DNA of 64,000 nucleotides from Amphiura filiformis (GCF_039555335.1 NC_092629.1:949001-1013000), one strand, 5' to 3'; counted from the first letter of the stretch, positions 22,527-35,639 are shown. Made by a program: numbers and translations. Notes: generated by a model from the sequence alone, not told the origin.

Positions 22527-22868
22527 TTGGTGTTCATTTCACTTCATTGGGTGCTAACATTTAATGAAACAATGAAATGTGTTAGATTCAATACTCTACT
22601 GGCCAAGAAAAAGAACGATTACACAATTTTGGTGTTTTTGTAACAAAATTTGTGGTTCCAAGGAAAAAACAGGATCAGGAAAAGCACCCAAATTGAAAAT
22701 TTGGGGTGAATTTTGAAAAATGATTGGGAAATGCACCCAAAACCTTACAATTTGGGTGTTTTCTGTAATAAATTTTTGGGCCTAATTTAAGGTTATTAAC
22801 CAATGGTTGTGATCTTTCATTTCACATGGTTTTATTCACAGCAAATTCAGTGGTCATTCATAACCTAA

Positions 22869-23170
22869 AGGAGTATTTCATGATCCTATCATCCTCTTTT
22901 TATGACATTTTTAAACAGATACCCACGAAAAAGGTTTATTCCCAAAATTTCAGTTGATTCCGATTGTGCGTGTATGAGTTATGCATGATTATGTGTATAC
23001 TCCATAGACCACTGTGTTGATACAACGTAATTCAAACTTGGCAATATTTTTGCTAAACGAATTAATCTGCAAGAAATTCTGCCAGAGATTTCAAGTGGTA
23101 TAAAAATCTCAACTTTTTTTGAGAAAAGTAAGGGGAGGAGGGTATATGGATCACGAAATGTCCCTCTAAA
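22869..23170. repeat. Family C dispersed repeat, copy 2
   Basis: GGAGTATTTCATGATCCTAT to GGATCACGAAATGTCCCTC, with ACGAAAAAGGTTTATTCCCA and GAGTTATGCATGATTATG as in copy 1; shorter in the middle. Confidence 0.7.
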
Positions 23171-23355
23171 CCTGTTTTAGGGACCCTTAAACCAGTTTTA
23201 GAGAACCTTAAACCTGTTTGAGGGAACTTTAAAGCTGTTTATGGGAAAAAGGTTTCCCTTTTGTGCGTGTTCAAACAGATTTTAAACAAAATATTAAAAT
23301 TTATGGAAAACAGAAAAAAAGAGTTATTTGTCTTTATCTTACTGAAATAAAAAAT

Positions 23356-23522
23356 TACTGTAAAAGTGTAAATTTTTGTGCGATTAATTTTTTGTACTTT
23401 GCCAATTTTGAATTTGTGATTTTAAGTTTCCCTCCATTAACTTATACACAAAATGAATATATTCGCGTATTGATATTTTCGCAGTAGCAGCTTGGAACGC
23501 GAAAATGTCCACTTTTACAGTA
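23356..23522. mobile_element. Second TTTTCGCG-type element
   Basis: Starts TACTGTAAAAGTGTAAATTT and ends CCACTTTTACAGTA, with TATTCGCG and TTTTCGCAG inside. Confidence 0.65.
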
Positions 23523-23906
23523 GTTAGCATCTGATGTTCTTGTCAATCAAACTCTGCACTGTCTGTGATTGGTAACGGTTACCACCGGGCACATACCTAG
23601 AATTTTTTGGGGTGTGGAATTTCCAAAATGCGGACCTATTACACACCTGAAACTTTTCCTCTTTTTAGCTAATTTCCTCTTTTTAGCTGATTTCCTCTTT
23701 TTTTTATTCCTGAAATTTACGCATTGTTATTTTCAGCCCAATTTGAGCATTTTTGGCATGATTTTGCTCTATTTTCCTCTTTTAAAGCATTTTCCTTTTT
23801 TTCACAAATGGTCAGTTTCAGGTCTGCTTTTAAATTTGCTTACATGCAAAAAGTGGAGTTAACCCCTATGAAAAGGATATTTTAGGGCTAATTTGAATGG
23901 ATTATA

Positions 23907-24930
23907 CAGGGTGTCCCAGAAAAAATTACCGAGTGAATAAAATTGAACGTAAGTCGAGAAATAGACATCAGAATCAAAAAATTCAAAATGTAGCGCATAG
24001 CCTATTTTGTTGTGCACCACATACGAACATTTTATTTGATTCGGTTGACTGGTTCCGGAGAAATCAACGATTGCATAATGCGTACATCAATGCAGTTCAT
24101 TCCAAGTTTGATCAACAGGCGATTTTTTCATACTCGCTCATCGCTTCCTAAAGTTTGTGTATCTCATTAAATTTAGTCCACATTATTAAAATCCGACGGT
24201 GTTATGTCATTCATGCTTTCACTGAAGATGAATAACAGTTTGTCCGAGAAAACTTTGATTTCTGCAATTGGAAGCTCTCCAACTTTAATTCTGTAGGTTG
24301 TGCAAATATACTTTACAAAGAACATTTGAGCCCAGAATGACATTGATAAAGTGCTTACAGCTATACGTGTGATTTTTGATACCACGCAACATTAATGTTG
24401 AAGTTTAAAAGAATTTAAACTTTGCATTACAATTTCTTTGAAATATTCCCAAAACATTAATGTGTGTGAGAAATTTTTAAGCCAGCTGGAATTCTTTATG
24501 TAGTAATTCTCTATGCAACATTTATGTTAATATTAACGAAAAAAGATATTTACAAATACCGAGCTTTATCTTACATGCAAGCTTTCATTTTCAATATCGT
24601 GCAGGTTTTCAAATTTGAACAAAACCTAATTAAATGTTTTGCAAGAAACTTGATTTCATAGAACAAAATATGAAGCCCATTGAGAGTTTAACCACTAGTG
24701 CGCATTGTGTTCAATGATCTTTCTTTCAAACTTGGAATGAAGTGAATTGACACAGGCGTTATGTAATCGCTCATTTCTTCGCGATTAATCAATCGATTCC
24801 AGTAAAATCGGCATATAAGAGGTAGAATAAGATGGGCTACACGCTGATATTTCGACTTTTGGATTCTGATGTCTATTTTTCGACTTACGACCATATTTAT
24901 TTGCCCGGTAATTTTTTCTGGGACACCCTG
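23907..24930. mobile_element. Tc1/mariner-like non-autonomous element, 1,024 bp
   Basis: Begins CAGGGTGTCCCAGAAAAAAT and ends with its reverse complement, ATTTTTTCTGGGACACCCTG; the inverted arms extend about 100 bases with mismatches. Flanked by TA on both sides (23905-23906, 24931-24932). No transposase frame survives. Confidence 0.85.
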
Positions 24931-24944
24931 TATGTCCTGTATTT

Positions 24945-25385
24945 AGAGAATAAAGGTATTGTTTTTAGCTGCTGGAGTGCATCTATCGTCTCATATAACA
25001 CGGGCGACATCATTATAATTACAACGAGGTGAAGCCGAGTTGTTTTACGCCGAAAATTATGATGCCGCGTGTTATATGAGACGATAGATGCACGACAGCG
25101 GCTAAAAACAATACCTTTATTCTTATTCTTAAACACTTCAATGCAAATAAATATATTTATCATAAATATACCAAGTTTTAATCACATTAAATCCTACATT
25201 TTACAAGGAATTTCCTAGGGCTTAGAATTGATCAGTCCGATTGTTGCTATGCACCTCCGATTGGTTCAAATAGTGCGTACGAGTATCGCATTGACACAAA
25301 TGTGCTAAAGTGTGTGATATCGTGTCATATCACAAGGGTAAGAACCAATGAGATTGCAAAAACATTCTCAAGTGTTTAAGAATTG
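24945..25385. mobile_element. Family P element copy 2
   Basis: AATAAAGGTATTGTTTTTAG through a palindrome of about 180 bp, then the family flank with ATGCACCTCCGATTGGTTC and AACATTCTCAAGTGTTTAAG. It directly follows the mariner-like element. Confidence 0.8.
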
Positions 25386-25807
25386 TTCATTTACCGCCAT
25401 GCCCCTATAAGCGCCCACCCAGCGAGTTTACTATTATGATCCATCATTATGGGCAGGGTCCAACTACACATGCATCAAACACGGAACCATCTACACATAA
25501 AATCCAGGCGGCGGATGACATGATCGAGCCGGCAACTTGTGAAACCGCCTGGCCGTATGGCATTTTCCAATATAGTGTTGTTTAGTTTTGTGGGGTTCAT
25601 TATCGAACCCCAACGGTTTTAGCTTGTATTTATATTATTTATCAACATAGGCCTATTTGTTTGTGATATTTCAAGCGTTTTAAAATTTCAAAATAATCCC
25701 ATTCAATTACACGGTTGACAATGAAAATTTACTGAATTTAGAGAATGCAATGCAGCCACCACCTGATAAAATCCATATTTTGGGTCATGCAATAATGTAA
25801 ACAGGTG

Positions 25808-25992
25808 GAACAGCCAATCCAGAGGGGTATGTAAATTAACTGGAACAGCCACCCCCAGAGGGTATATTTAATTTAACTGTTCCAGTTAAATTACGTACCC
25901 CCTCTGGGCTGCTCCAGTTAATTTACATACACACTCTGGGCTGTTCCAGTTAAATTACATACACCCTCTGGGATGTTCCAGTAAAATTACAT
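25808..25992. repeat. Tandem and inverted units of about 44 bp (CTGTTCCAGTTAAATTACAT)
   Basis: Two units in one orientation are followed by three or four in the other, based on GGAACAGCC and CCCTCTGGG. It forms a long stem-loop. Confidence 0.7.
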
Positions 25993-26027
25993 ACACTTTA
26001 GTTTTATTGAAATGAACGGCTTATTAA

Positions 26028-26725
26028 ACTAAACGCAGCCAAATTAAAAAGTCGCCAGCTAGTTCTATCCCCATTTAATCAGAGTCCGATGAGTTCATGG
26101 CAAAATAATTTATATAATAATTTTCTATACACTTTCCTTCGAAGGTTGATACCAAATTTGATATCAAAATTTTAATCAAAGTGAGCATAGGAACCGTTGT
26201 TTGGAAATTTGTGCAATTTTAAAAATGACAAATTACGAATTGACCATGCAAAAACCAATGCATGGTTATCAGCTTATTATGTGGCCTGAAGCAACCCGTA
26301 CAGGAATCATTGTACACTTGCCTGCGCACAATTAAAAGAGCAGGGTATTTGATTTGCATTTTGACATGCATGGGTAAACCTTTAATGACAATGAAATTAG
26401 ACTTCTCAGATGTGTGTAGATGTTGAGAAGAGGTGGTTTATAATCGATAACCTGCCGGCCTATTCAGGCAACGTAATTCTTGACACTCACACTAGCCCTG
26501 CCGCGTGAGAACAACTGCCTATGTCATTTTAAAAATTGCATGAATTTCCAAACAACGGTTCCTATGCTCATGATGATTAAACTTTTGCTATCAAATTTGG
26601 TATCAACCTTCAAAGGAAAGTGTATATAAAATTATTATATAAATTATTTTGCCATAAACTCATCAGACTCTGATTAAATGGCGATGGAACTAGTACTGGC
26701 GACTTTTTAATTTGGCTGTGTTTAT
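26028..26725. mobile_element. Long-inverted-repeat element, about 700 bp
   Basis: The arms are about 190 bases: CAGCCAAATTAAAAAGTCGC on the left against GCGACTTTTTAATTTGGCTG on the right, continuing through TGATACCAAATTTGATA and CATAGGAACCGTTGTTTGGA. The interior (about 26,230-26,530) is unique. No frame of note. Confidence 0.8.
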
Positions 26726-26729
26726 ATCC

Positions 26730-28270
26730 TGGGATGGTGGTGTGATACCACAATGGCAAATGAAGACGACTGTCGCAAAAGTGGTTTCTTTTTCTCTGGT
26801 AACAGAAGAAAACATACTAGTTTTAGAGGATGTGCTTGCTTTCCTCTTTAATTTTGCAATAATTACATAAAAATAAGGATACACAGGGAAATTTAATGTG
26901 CAGAAGTACAGAATTTGAAAGAACTCATTTTAGCTATAGAAATTTTGATACCTCATTTGTCTGGATAGCTCAAAATTTGTAGCCATGGTGACACCTTGAA
27001 TCAGAGAAGATGTAAAGAAAGGAGATAGATCCAGCTATCCTCAAACAAAATATGTGTGTTGCCGCTCATTCAAAAGCAATCACACTATTTAGGTTTAACA
27101 ATAAAATACAACAAAAGGGTTCGAACCCATGACGGGTGTGATACACAAGTTGCTGCTTACTAGTTATAGGGAAAGGTCATTGTCTGTATATCATCAATAC
27201 TATGCATACCATGCATGCAGATCCTAACATCCTGTTTATTTCAAATAAAATATGACCGAAGTTCCATGGCAAATAATAATTTTGCACGCTTGGTTACGCT
27301 TTCAACCTCTACGATTTATGATACAGCCTATTTTCAATTATCAAAATATCTTTATTAGGTTTGCAGGAAATGACAGGAAAATACATAAAACAATAAAATA
27401 TAGATGATCAAAAATTATCCCTTTTCTAACAAAATCCTAAAACACTCTCCTAAATAATTAATATATGTTCCAAAATGAGCGGATTTTTTTGGAATCTTTA
27501 CAAAACTACATTTCTTTCTTATAGTATCCACGTGTGGCATCCCTTCAGAGCAACATCAGGTACTTAACACACACGTGTCATACTTTCAAGGGATTCTCTA
27601 TAGAAACATTGGATATGGTTTCAATTCTGGAGTGAAAATTAATCAACCGTAGTCGGCAACACACATCACATCAAAGGCTACTCAAGTAGATGTGTAACTA
27701 CTTGAGAATAAAGGACTATGAATAGGTGCGACAGGATTACCTACGGGATTATCTCAAGGATATAATTCCGTTCTCCTCCTTCTTTTCAACTTTCCTGCTT
27801 GAATGAAGAGAGATGCAGAAACAAAAAGGTGGCACTAAAAAGCTACTCAATGTTTCATTACATTCTTTACATGACTGGACAAGGATAACACACAGTGAGT
27901 GATTACTAGATAACAAAAGCAACATTATCAATAGGTTTAGGGGCAATTTTTGAATGTGCATAGATTATTTTCATTCAAAGGGTCACTCTGGAGACAATTT
28001 TAAGGCTATCAAGACAAATAAGGCATCAAATTTGCAGAACATCTGTGTTTCATTTTGGTATCTCAAGATTCAAATTGGGATGCATAGATTTTGAGTTATT
28101 GCCTCATGATAAAAGGGGGATAATACTTTTCAGGATGTGTTTTACTATTGGACCTGTAGCTATATGTCTTGTATTGTTTACATGGCTTCCACATCAAAAT
28201 TATGTAGCTGAGCTCCTCATATTGCACCATATTTTTGCTGAACCATGAAATGGTATCAGCCTATAAGAGT
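26730..28270. other. Intergenic, no feature recognised
   Basis: AT-rich sequence with neither a gene nor a repeat I can assign. A possible box B-like word GGGTTCGAACCC at 27118-27129 hints at an old tRNA-derived element, but box A is not evident. Confidence 0.4.
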
Positions 28271-28328
28271 GAATGTTACTAGCTTACTTACTAGCTTACT
28301 TACTAAGTTACTAGCTTACTAACTGACT
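28271..28328. repeat. Short tandem repeat of TAGCTTACTTAC
   Basis: Five to six degenerate units. Confidence 0.7.
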
Positions 28329-28469
28329 AACCATTTGGTCTGCAATGGACATATCTCTAAATGCCACGAAGGTATGACCCCATGAGTGGTGTCATATGAA
28401 AGAGGAAAACATAAAGAATATAATAAAAATATTTCCAAACGTCCGGAGGTCATCCAGGGGTCAAAAAGG

Positions 28470-28996
28470 TCATTTTAACTGAAAATGCTCCGATTGAGCT
28501 TAAATTTAAATGCAATGATCCTTGTGACATTCTAAACATGTTTCAAACATTAAAAAATTTATTTAAGGTCATTAAGGGGTCATAAAGGGGTCAAAGGTCA
28601 AGGTTCTCAAAATGCTCCAATTGAACTGAAATTTAAATGCAATGATCCTTATGACATTCTAAACATTTAAAAAATATTTTAAGATTCATTTAAAGTCATT
28701 AAGGGGTCATAAAGGGGTCAAAGGTCAAGTTTTCCAAAATGCTGCGATGGAGCTGAAATTTAAACGCAATGATCCTTATGACATTCTAAACATGTTGAAA
28801 ATATTTTAAAATTCATTTAAGGTCATTAAGGGGCAATAAAGGGGTCAAAGGTCAAGTTTTCAAAATGCTTCAATTGACCTGAAATTTAAATGCAATGATC
28901 CTTATGACATTCTTAACATGTTTTAAATATTTTAAAATTCATTTAAGGTCATTAAGGGGTCATACAGAGGTCAAAAGTCAAGTTTTCAAAATGCCA
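28470..28996. repeat. Minisatellite, unit about 126 bp
   Basis: Four units and a partial fifth begin AAAATGCTCC/AAAATGCTTC at about 28482, 28607, 28737 and 28864, each with AAATTTAAATGCAATGATCC and GGTCATTAAGGGGTCATA. Divergence between units is about 10%, estimated by eye. Confidence 0.8.
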
Positions 28997-29718
28997 GCTT
29001 CTCACGATCAAGGTATATTAAAACGGCAATTAATGAAACAGTCTTATTAAAATTAATACTATCCTGCACAGTATTGCTGCTTGATCAGATCGTCACAGTC
29101 ATCCGCCTAACACCTCGTGCCCTTGCAAAGGGCACAGTTGCTCTAGTTTATTTTATATTCTTTACTTTTCCTCTTTCATTAACACCACTCGGGTGGTCAT
29201 ACCTTCGTAGCATTTCAAGATTATGTCCATTACAGACTCCGGGTGACAGTGGTATAGGCCTACCACAATATACTGCCAAAGCCACATGGTTCAGCTATGG
29301 TGCGGTTATCGCTCTAGTTTTAAATTTTTTTGCAAATGGAATAAAAGCAGAACATGAAATAACACACTACTACATGAAAAGTAATGTTAAACTGATATAA
29401 CATTATATGCCATTTAATTACATAACCAGATCTATACAATACAAATTATATTATAAATATTATGCTATTATTAATGAGATAAAATGCAACTTAATTAAAC
29501 CATATCATTTGTACAAATTAACATAAATTTTCATCACTACATGAAAAGGTATATTTGCTCATCCTCATGCAGCAAGTCCAAACAATAATTTCTTACAGGA
29601 CCCCTAATTGGTCAATTACATAATATAATCATTTGAGCAACCAATCAAAATAGAGCTTATATATCTCATAGCACTATTAGCATAACCCTACAGCCCTACC
29701 AGTATTTTGTGCGTGGCA

Positions 29719-30009
29719 ATGATCAACCAGTTGAAATCCATACATCCCCTTATGGAAGACATTACCTTAATATTTCACACAGGGAGTGTGAAATACAAAT
29801 GGAGTTACCAGAATGGGTGACTCCACTTGAAATCTACACCCCCTGTGTGGGAGATAAAGGTCATGTCTTCAATAGGGGGTGTATAGATTAGATAAAACTC
29901 AGTATGGAGTTGCCTAATGTGTTTATTCCATATAAATCCATACTCCCCCTGTGGAAGATATTTCTAACATTTTCCAGCAGGGGAGTGTTGATTTTAAATG
30001 GTATAACCT
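29719..30009. mobile_element. Family A element
   Basis: Contains TTGAAATCCATACATCCCC, both inverted AGGGAGTGTGAA and CACCCCCTGTGTGGGAG parts, and a right end GATTTTAAATGGTATAACC; the ends are degenerate. Confidence 0.7.
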
Positions 30010-30473
30010 ATTGCTAGCATCCATCCGTTGTCAAATTATAATTCATATGTTTTATGCAATTAAAATAATACACTCTTGAGGCTACTATGGACACTGGGGG
30101 TCTTTACTACAGGAATACCCCAGGGTTACACAAAAAATAAACAATATCTTTTCAATTTATTACATTTGCTTTTTAAATAAAGAGAAAACAGCAAAAAAGG
30201 TTGAATAGATTGATTATAAATACTAGAAAATGGGTGATTTATACCATCTTATTTGTCCAATGTCCTCATTACAAGAAATCTCTTGGGTTGATCCCTCCCC
30301 GACCCCTAGGTATGCATCTGGAGGTAAAGGTGACTGTATGGTGTATACTCATGATTGTGTAACATTATAAACAACATAGGCATATTCAAAACTTAATGTT
30401 CATACATTCACTTTGATTTATATTTGGACCCCTTCTTCATGAGTTAGGAATCAAATTCAAAACTTACAGAACG

Positions 30474-31018
30474 GCTATTCCAGTTGAAATCCATACACAA
30501 CCTATGGAAGACATTCTCACGGTCGAGGTTGTTCCATCCAGTGTACTTACCCATTTCCCATGTCTGTCAAAGGGGACAATTGGTTTGTACAGGGCCTTTC
30601 AGTTCCAGTCAAGTTTCTCTGCATAGAATACACCAATTTGCTTTTCCTTTTGTAATTATTGGGAGTTTATTCCCCTGATAAGAAATAGAACTTTTTGAAT
30701 TTTTTCACCAAGAGGTATTTATTTTATGACATGTTTTGCGATTTCCCCCATTGAGTACAACGGTAAGTGTCCTTTGTGTACGAGAGCGCAAGAGGGAACA
30801 GCCGAACCTCTGCAAAAACGGCCAATGGGATGAATCAATCTATCACAAGTGACGTCATGCCGACCGTCAGAATGCCCATAATCTCTCCCACACAGGGGGT
30901 GTAGATTTCAAATGGAGTCACCTATTCAGGTAATCCCATTTGAAATTCACACTCCCTGTGTGGAAGATTAAGCTCATGTCTTCCATAGAGAGTGTATGGA
31001 TTTCGACCAGAATAGCCC
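30474..31018. mobile_element. Family A element interrupted by about 370 bp
   Basis: The left end GGCTATTCCAGTTGAAATCC at 30474 and the right half 30888-31018, ending CGACCAGAATAGCCCA. The intervening block (about 30516-30885) has ACGGTCGAGG on one side and CCGACCGTCAG on the other, possibly ends of a further insertion. Confidence 0.6.
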
Positions 31019-31454
31019 AATTCTCTATACATCTATTTATTTCATTTTCACAATGATGTAAAGATTTATTATATCATATGAAGTTATACCACATTTTTAA
31101 TATTGCACAATTTACTGTGCAAGAATTTCTGACTGTACACTTAATCTCATTCCCAATTTTGTTATGGATATTGACTATGGTGATGATTTATATTCATTGT
31201 TAGCACCCACAAATGCTGAATGAGATACAAGTATGTTTAGAATGAGATAATAGGTCTACTGTCTTTCTTACAGCCTTTCTGATTGGTTAATCATCCGATA
31301 TAGTCATCTGTGTGGCCAATTAAAATACAGCTTCTAAATGTTTAAGCTCACCACCATTCATACCACATTGCTGATTGGCTCAATAAATCATAATACAATC
31401 GGTAGGCAGCACTCATGGGTTTAGGATATGTTATCAAATTTAATCAGTTTTATG

Positions 31455-31607
31455 TATATGGCTTTACCTAAATCTTCCACAATTGGAGTGATTATTTGAA
31501 ATTGAAGTTACCATGCCTATTTTATATGAAACCCATACTCCCTCTGTGGAAGACTGACGGTACATAATCTACAAGGGGAGTATGGATTTCAAATGGAATA
31601 GCCCAAT
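31455..31607. mobile_element. Family A element, partial
   Basis: AAATCTTCCACAATTGGAG through CTCCCTCTGTGGAAGACTG to GATTTCAAATGGAATAGCCC; the left end is lost. Confidence 0.65.
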
Positions 31608-33037
31608 GTCCAAGCTGGTTATGCAGCTGAACACCATGGAAATACCCAGAGAAGGTATCTTACACTTCCCATTATGCATTTGTCCCGTTTCAATATTCTG
31701 TGCTATCTAGCGCAACATGGGTCGTTAGTAAAGAAGTGTACCTCAATGAACAGAGTACATCTAGATCTTGCAAAATATGTTTATTTCTTGACTATCGACC
31801 CATGTTTAGCCAGTCTATTCTCAACATGAAACAAAGGGAACCTGTACAAAGTAATATGAGAATCACTTGATGAAATGAGGTGATATATCATGTTGCAAAG
31901 GATTCTGGGAAGGGTAAGATATCTTCTTTGGCGACATACAGCCTTTGAGGGAACACTGCCATGCAGAATAGTTTCACACTCAAAGCCACACATTATAAGA
32001 AATAAAGGGTAATATAAATAATACAATGTATTGTCCTTTACACCCAAATAATGTGTACGAGGCCCAAACCCATTATTTAAACATTTTAACTGCCAAGGAC
32101 ACATAATTTACGTGTAAAGGAAAATGCTGCACCCTTTATTTCTATTCTATTACCACAAAATAGTATGATTTAAAAAGAAAATATCACTTTTTTGCCCAAA
32201 TATTTGAAGTTGTTTACTTCAAGGTGGTGCGCATACGCGTAGCCAAAGCATAAGTGACAAGTGTGTATTGCATAAATATTGAACGTATAACCAAGCGTAA
32301 TGCTTTGCGTAGAATGTGTAACGGCGCTTATACTGCATAACGCTTTGCTGTGCACTGTTATGCGAGAAGAACATAAAGTTTGTTGCCCTGGCCACTTTTT
32401 CATGTGATGCATTTCAACAAATCACAGTGCGCGATTTTGAATAATAGAATATTATATCAACTACTTGAGCACAAAAAGGAAGTACTTTTTCAAATAAGTT
32501 GATAACTCACTGGGCTATGAGCATTGTACTGAATACATACATGTAAAGGGAACTGGACATTTTATAAGTGTAGTGCTGTTACACAAAAATCTGATTGCAG
32601 TACATGTAAAGTCTGATTGTAGAAATGTCCGCTACCCTTGGCTTTGCATATTTACATTGCTCATAGTCCAGTGTACAAGTGAAAGATTTGAAAATGCACT
32701 TCGATATCAACATAAAAGGTCCGTCACATGAAAGGGAAAATTCTTTTCTTGCATTGTTTATCAGAAATGCACAATGATATGATGTAATACCGCCCCCAAG
32801 TGTTTGACTCTCAAGCATTCATCATCGTAATTCACTGCATAATTCACTGCTATAAAAAACTGCTAATTGAATACATACAGGTCATTTAAATTGACTATAC
32901 ATAAAAAGATGATATAACATAAGATCCATATATGCCTGCGTATGTACATACAAATACATGAAAATAGTTTTTTTGATATCAAAGAATGCATATATTAGTA
33001 GAGCGGTCTTACATAACAAAATGATACATCTTGCATA

Positions 33038-33410
33038 TGGGCTATTCCAGTTGAAATCCATTACACCCCCTTTGGAAGATATAATCTTAATCTCTCATGC
33101 AGGGGGTGTAGATTTCAAATGGAGAAACCCATTTATTTATACTTTCTTTAAGCAGGGTAATCAGATAAACCCATTTGAAATTCATGCTCCCTCTGTGGAA
33201 GATAAGGTCATGTCCAGGGACAGGCGATTTGCGCGGAAAAAAATAGCAAATTGCGCGGAATTGCGCGGAACTTTTTTTTTTCAGTGCAAATCATGTATCT
33301 CTGCCCACAGGAAAAAAATATCCAAATTGCGCGGAATTGCGCGGAAAAAAAGTTCCGCGCAAATCGCCTGTCCCTGGTCATGTCTTCCATAGGGTATTGA
33401 TTTTAACTCC
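33038..33410. mobile_element. Family A element containing a small hAT insertion
   Basis: Starts GGGCTATTCCAGTTGAAATC; the right arm is broken at AAGGTCATGTC by the element at 33215-33376 and resumes TCATGTCTTCCATAGGG. Confidence 0.75.
33215..33376. mobile_element. Palindromic hAT-type MITE (GCGCGGAA-rich), 162 bp
   Basis: Ends CAGGGACAGGCGATTTGCGC and GCGCAAATCGCCTGTCCCTG are perfect inverted repeats, flanked by the exact 8-bp duplication GTCATGTC (33207-33214, 33377-33384). Internal TTGCGCGGAATTGCGCGGAA occurs in both arms. Confidence 0.9.
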
Positions 33411-33592
33411 GAATAAACCACATAATTATGATTGTGTTTATATCATACTTTCCTCTACCCATGATTTTGGAGCCTAGACTAGCCCTTTGTGTGATTTCAG
33501 CCTGACCAAAGGAATTGCAATTAACACAGCAACCTGCACTATATATCTTTCACAGGGCAATAAACTGTAACGCATCTGTCAAAATCTGATAC

Positions 33593-33752
33593 AAAATTCA
33601 AATCCACACACCCCCTATGGAAGACATAACCTAAATCGTTCACACAGGGAGTGTGAATCTTCAATGGGACTACTAATTGGGTGATTCTGTTTGAAATCCC
33701 TGTGTGGGAGATTAAGGTGATGTCTCCCATAAGGGTTAGCCCAAGATAACAA
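33593..33752. mobile_element. Family A element, partial
   Basis: CAAATCCACACACCCCCTATG, CACAGGGAGTGTGAATC and GGGAGATTAAGGTGATGTC in family order; the terminal GGGCTATTCC is lost at the left. Confidence 0.65.
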
Positions 33753-33897
33753 TACAACTAAGTCTGGCATATATCTTGGAGTGCAAATTGGAGGTGGTAT
33801 TTTGTATTTTTGTATGGGGGGAGCAGGTCCACATTTTGGAAATGCTGCACGTCTGCGTACAGACCTGGATGTCTAGAAAGGTTTTGGAACTATAATA

Positions 33898-34212
33898 CTG
33901 GTTTCATACTTTCCTGCCGCTTGCTTATTTGAACTCTATTTTGCTTCACTGCGCAGTCACACCAGAAACGCTTAGCAGTGACCAGCGGCAAACCGATGTA
34001 CCGATGACTCCACCGCTTTGTCCAAAGTGGCAGATTGCTAGGAGTTAAATTTAAGTCAAATTGGGAGCAGTGCAGCTCTGACGGTACGAATAGAATACAA
34101 TTTTTGTCATGCCGCTGCCGCTCAGTAGTTTCCTGCTCAGGTTGCAGAAAACTACAAGCGGCATGATGAAGCGTCATGCAGCTGCAATCAGCAGAAAGTA
34201 TGAAACCAATAT
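33898..34212. mobile_element. Inverted-repeat element (TGGTTTCATACTTTC ends)
   Basis: ACTGGTTTCATACTTTC on the left is mirrored by GAAAGTATGAAACCAAT on the right; the interior has CCGCT/AGCGG words that pair as well. Confidence 0.75.
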
Positions 34213-34761
34213 TAGACACCAAAAACCATGGGAGGAGAAAGTATGTTTATAACAGTCTGCAGATCACATATGCACTGTTAAGTCCAAGTTAAAAGCTTTG
34301 TATATTACATGATTTTATAATAACCCAATTGGGCAATTCCATTTGAATACCACACACCCCTTGAAGAACCAACCAAATCCAATTGTTTATATTATTATTA
34401 GATTCAACCATTTTCATCCATAAAAAGTGGAAAATGTTGTGGAAATTCTTTGGAGTTCCAAATAAACTTATTTTAGGCCGAATCATGCACTATTCAACTT
34501 TGTTTTGTAAATTTCAAAGAATTTTCAACTGGTAATCAACACAAAACTAGCAAACATTTCCAGCTCGAATGAACAAAGGGTGTGACTGGAATCAACAAGG
34601 GTGTGTGGATTTTAAAAGGAATAGCCCACTTATGTAGGGAGTATATAGAAATATATGGAGAATTCAGGTATTCATTGATGGCAGAAGATATACATCAAAG
34701 AAATGAATTTTATTTCTGCAGTTGCTGAGATGGAATTTAATATAATTTGCTTGTAACCCCC

Positions 34762-35240
34762 TGTTCTAACAATGTTTCTGATTGGATAATTACATGATGT
34801 ATTCATCTGAGTGACCAATCACATTACATGTAAGATAAAAAGTAACCCTCTGGTTTCTTACAACGTTTCTGATTGGATAATTACATGATTTATTTATTCA
34901 TCTGAGTAACCAATTAAAATACAGCTTCTAAATATTCATGCTCAATCCTCTTCAGTCCTACCACCATTCTTACCATGTTGCTGATTGGCTCAATAAATCA
35001 AAAGAATCTTCTTGTAACCAATCAGCAGGTAGTACTCATGGGGTTCATCCTCTTCAACCCTACCACCATTCTTACCATGCTGCTGATTGGATTAATAAAT
35101 CATAATAGTCTTCTTGTAACCAATCAGCAGGTAGTACTCATGGGATTAAACCTCTTCAACTAACACCATTCTTACCATGTTGCTGATTGGCTCAATAAAT
35201 CCTAATAGTCGTCTTGTAACCAATCAGCAAGTAGCACTCA
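34762..35240. repeat. Family D array: paired ATTGG/CCAAT repeats
   Basis: Units combine GCTGATTGG with AACCAATCAGCAG, spaced about 40 bases, and repeat about every 100 bp at 34975, 35077 and 35178, preceded by two GATTGGATAATTACATGAT units. The same family recurs singly at 29590-29670, 31270-31395, 35640-35990, 41425-41600, 42430-42555, 45180-45250, 60615-60775, 61005-61055, 62215-62410, 63265-63475 and 63895-63960. Confidence 0.75.
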
Positions 35241-35639
35241 TGGGGTTAAATATATTCTTGATTTTGAACTATCATACTCGTAATAATTTAAGGCACTGTG
35301 TTATTTACACTATTTCAAAATGTTGGATTGAAGTAGCTAATGTGTTGATATAATCTATGGGTATATGTATACTATACACTGGCAACTACAAGTAATATCA
35401 TTGTCTGCATCAGTGTCGTATCACAAAAAGCTCCCTTGTGTGATTTATTTTATTATTATCATTAAGTGTGATGAGATTTTAAATATTAATTTTGAGGTAT
35501 TTTCACAATAATATAATCTCATGTCTATTCATAAATGAAAGGAGCATGCTGAAATATAAAATAATATGAAATACAACAATGATAACAAAAATCACCAAGG
35601 CAGCCTTTTGAGATTTTATAGTATGTGATGCAGACGACG

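Noticed and set aside
29074..29400. 108-codon hydrophobic frame
   Set aside because: No domain, no splice or promoter support, and it includes repeated words (GCTCTAGTTT) suggesting repeat origin; hydrophobicity follows from T-rich DNA.
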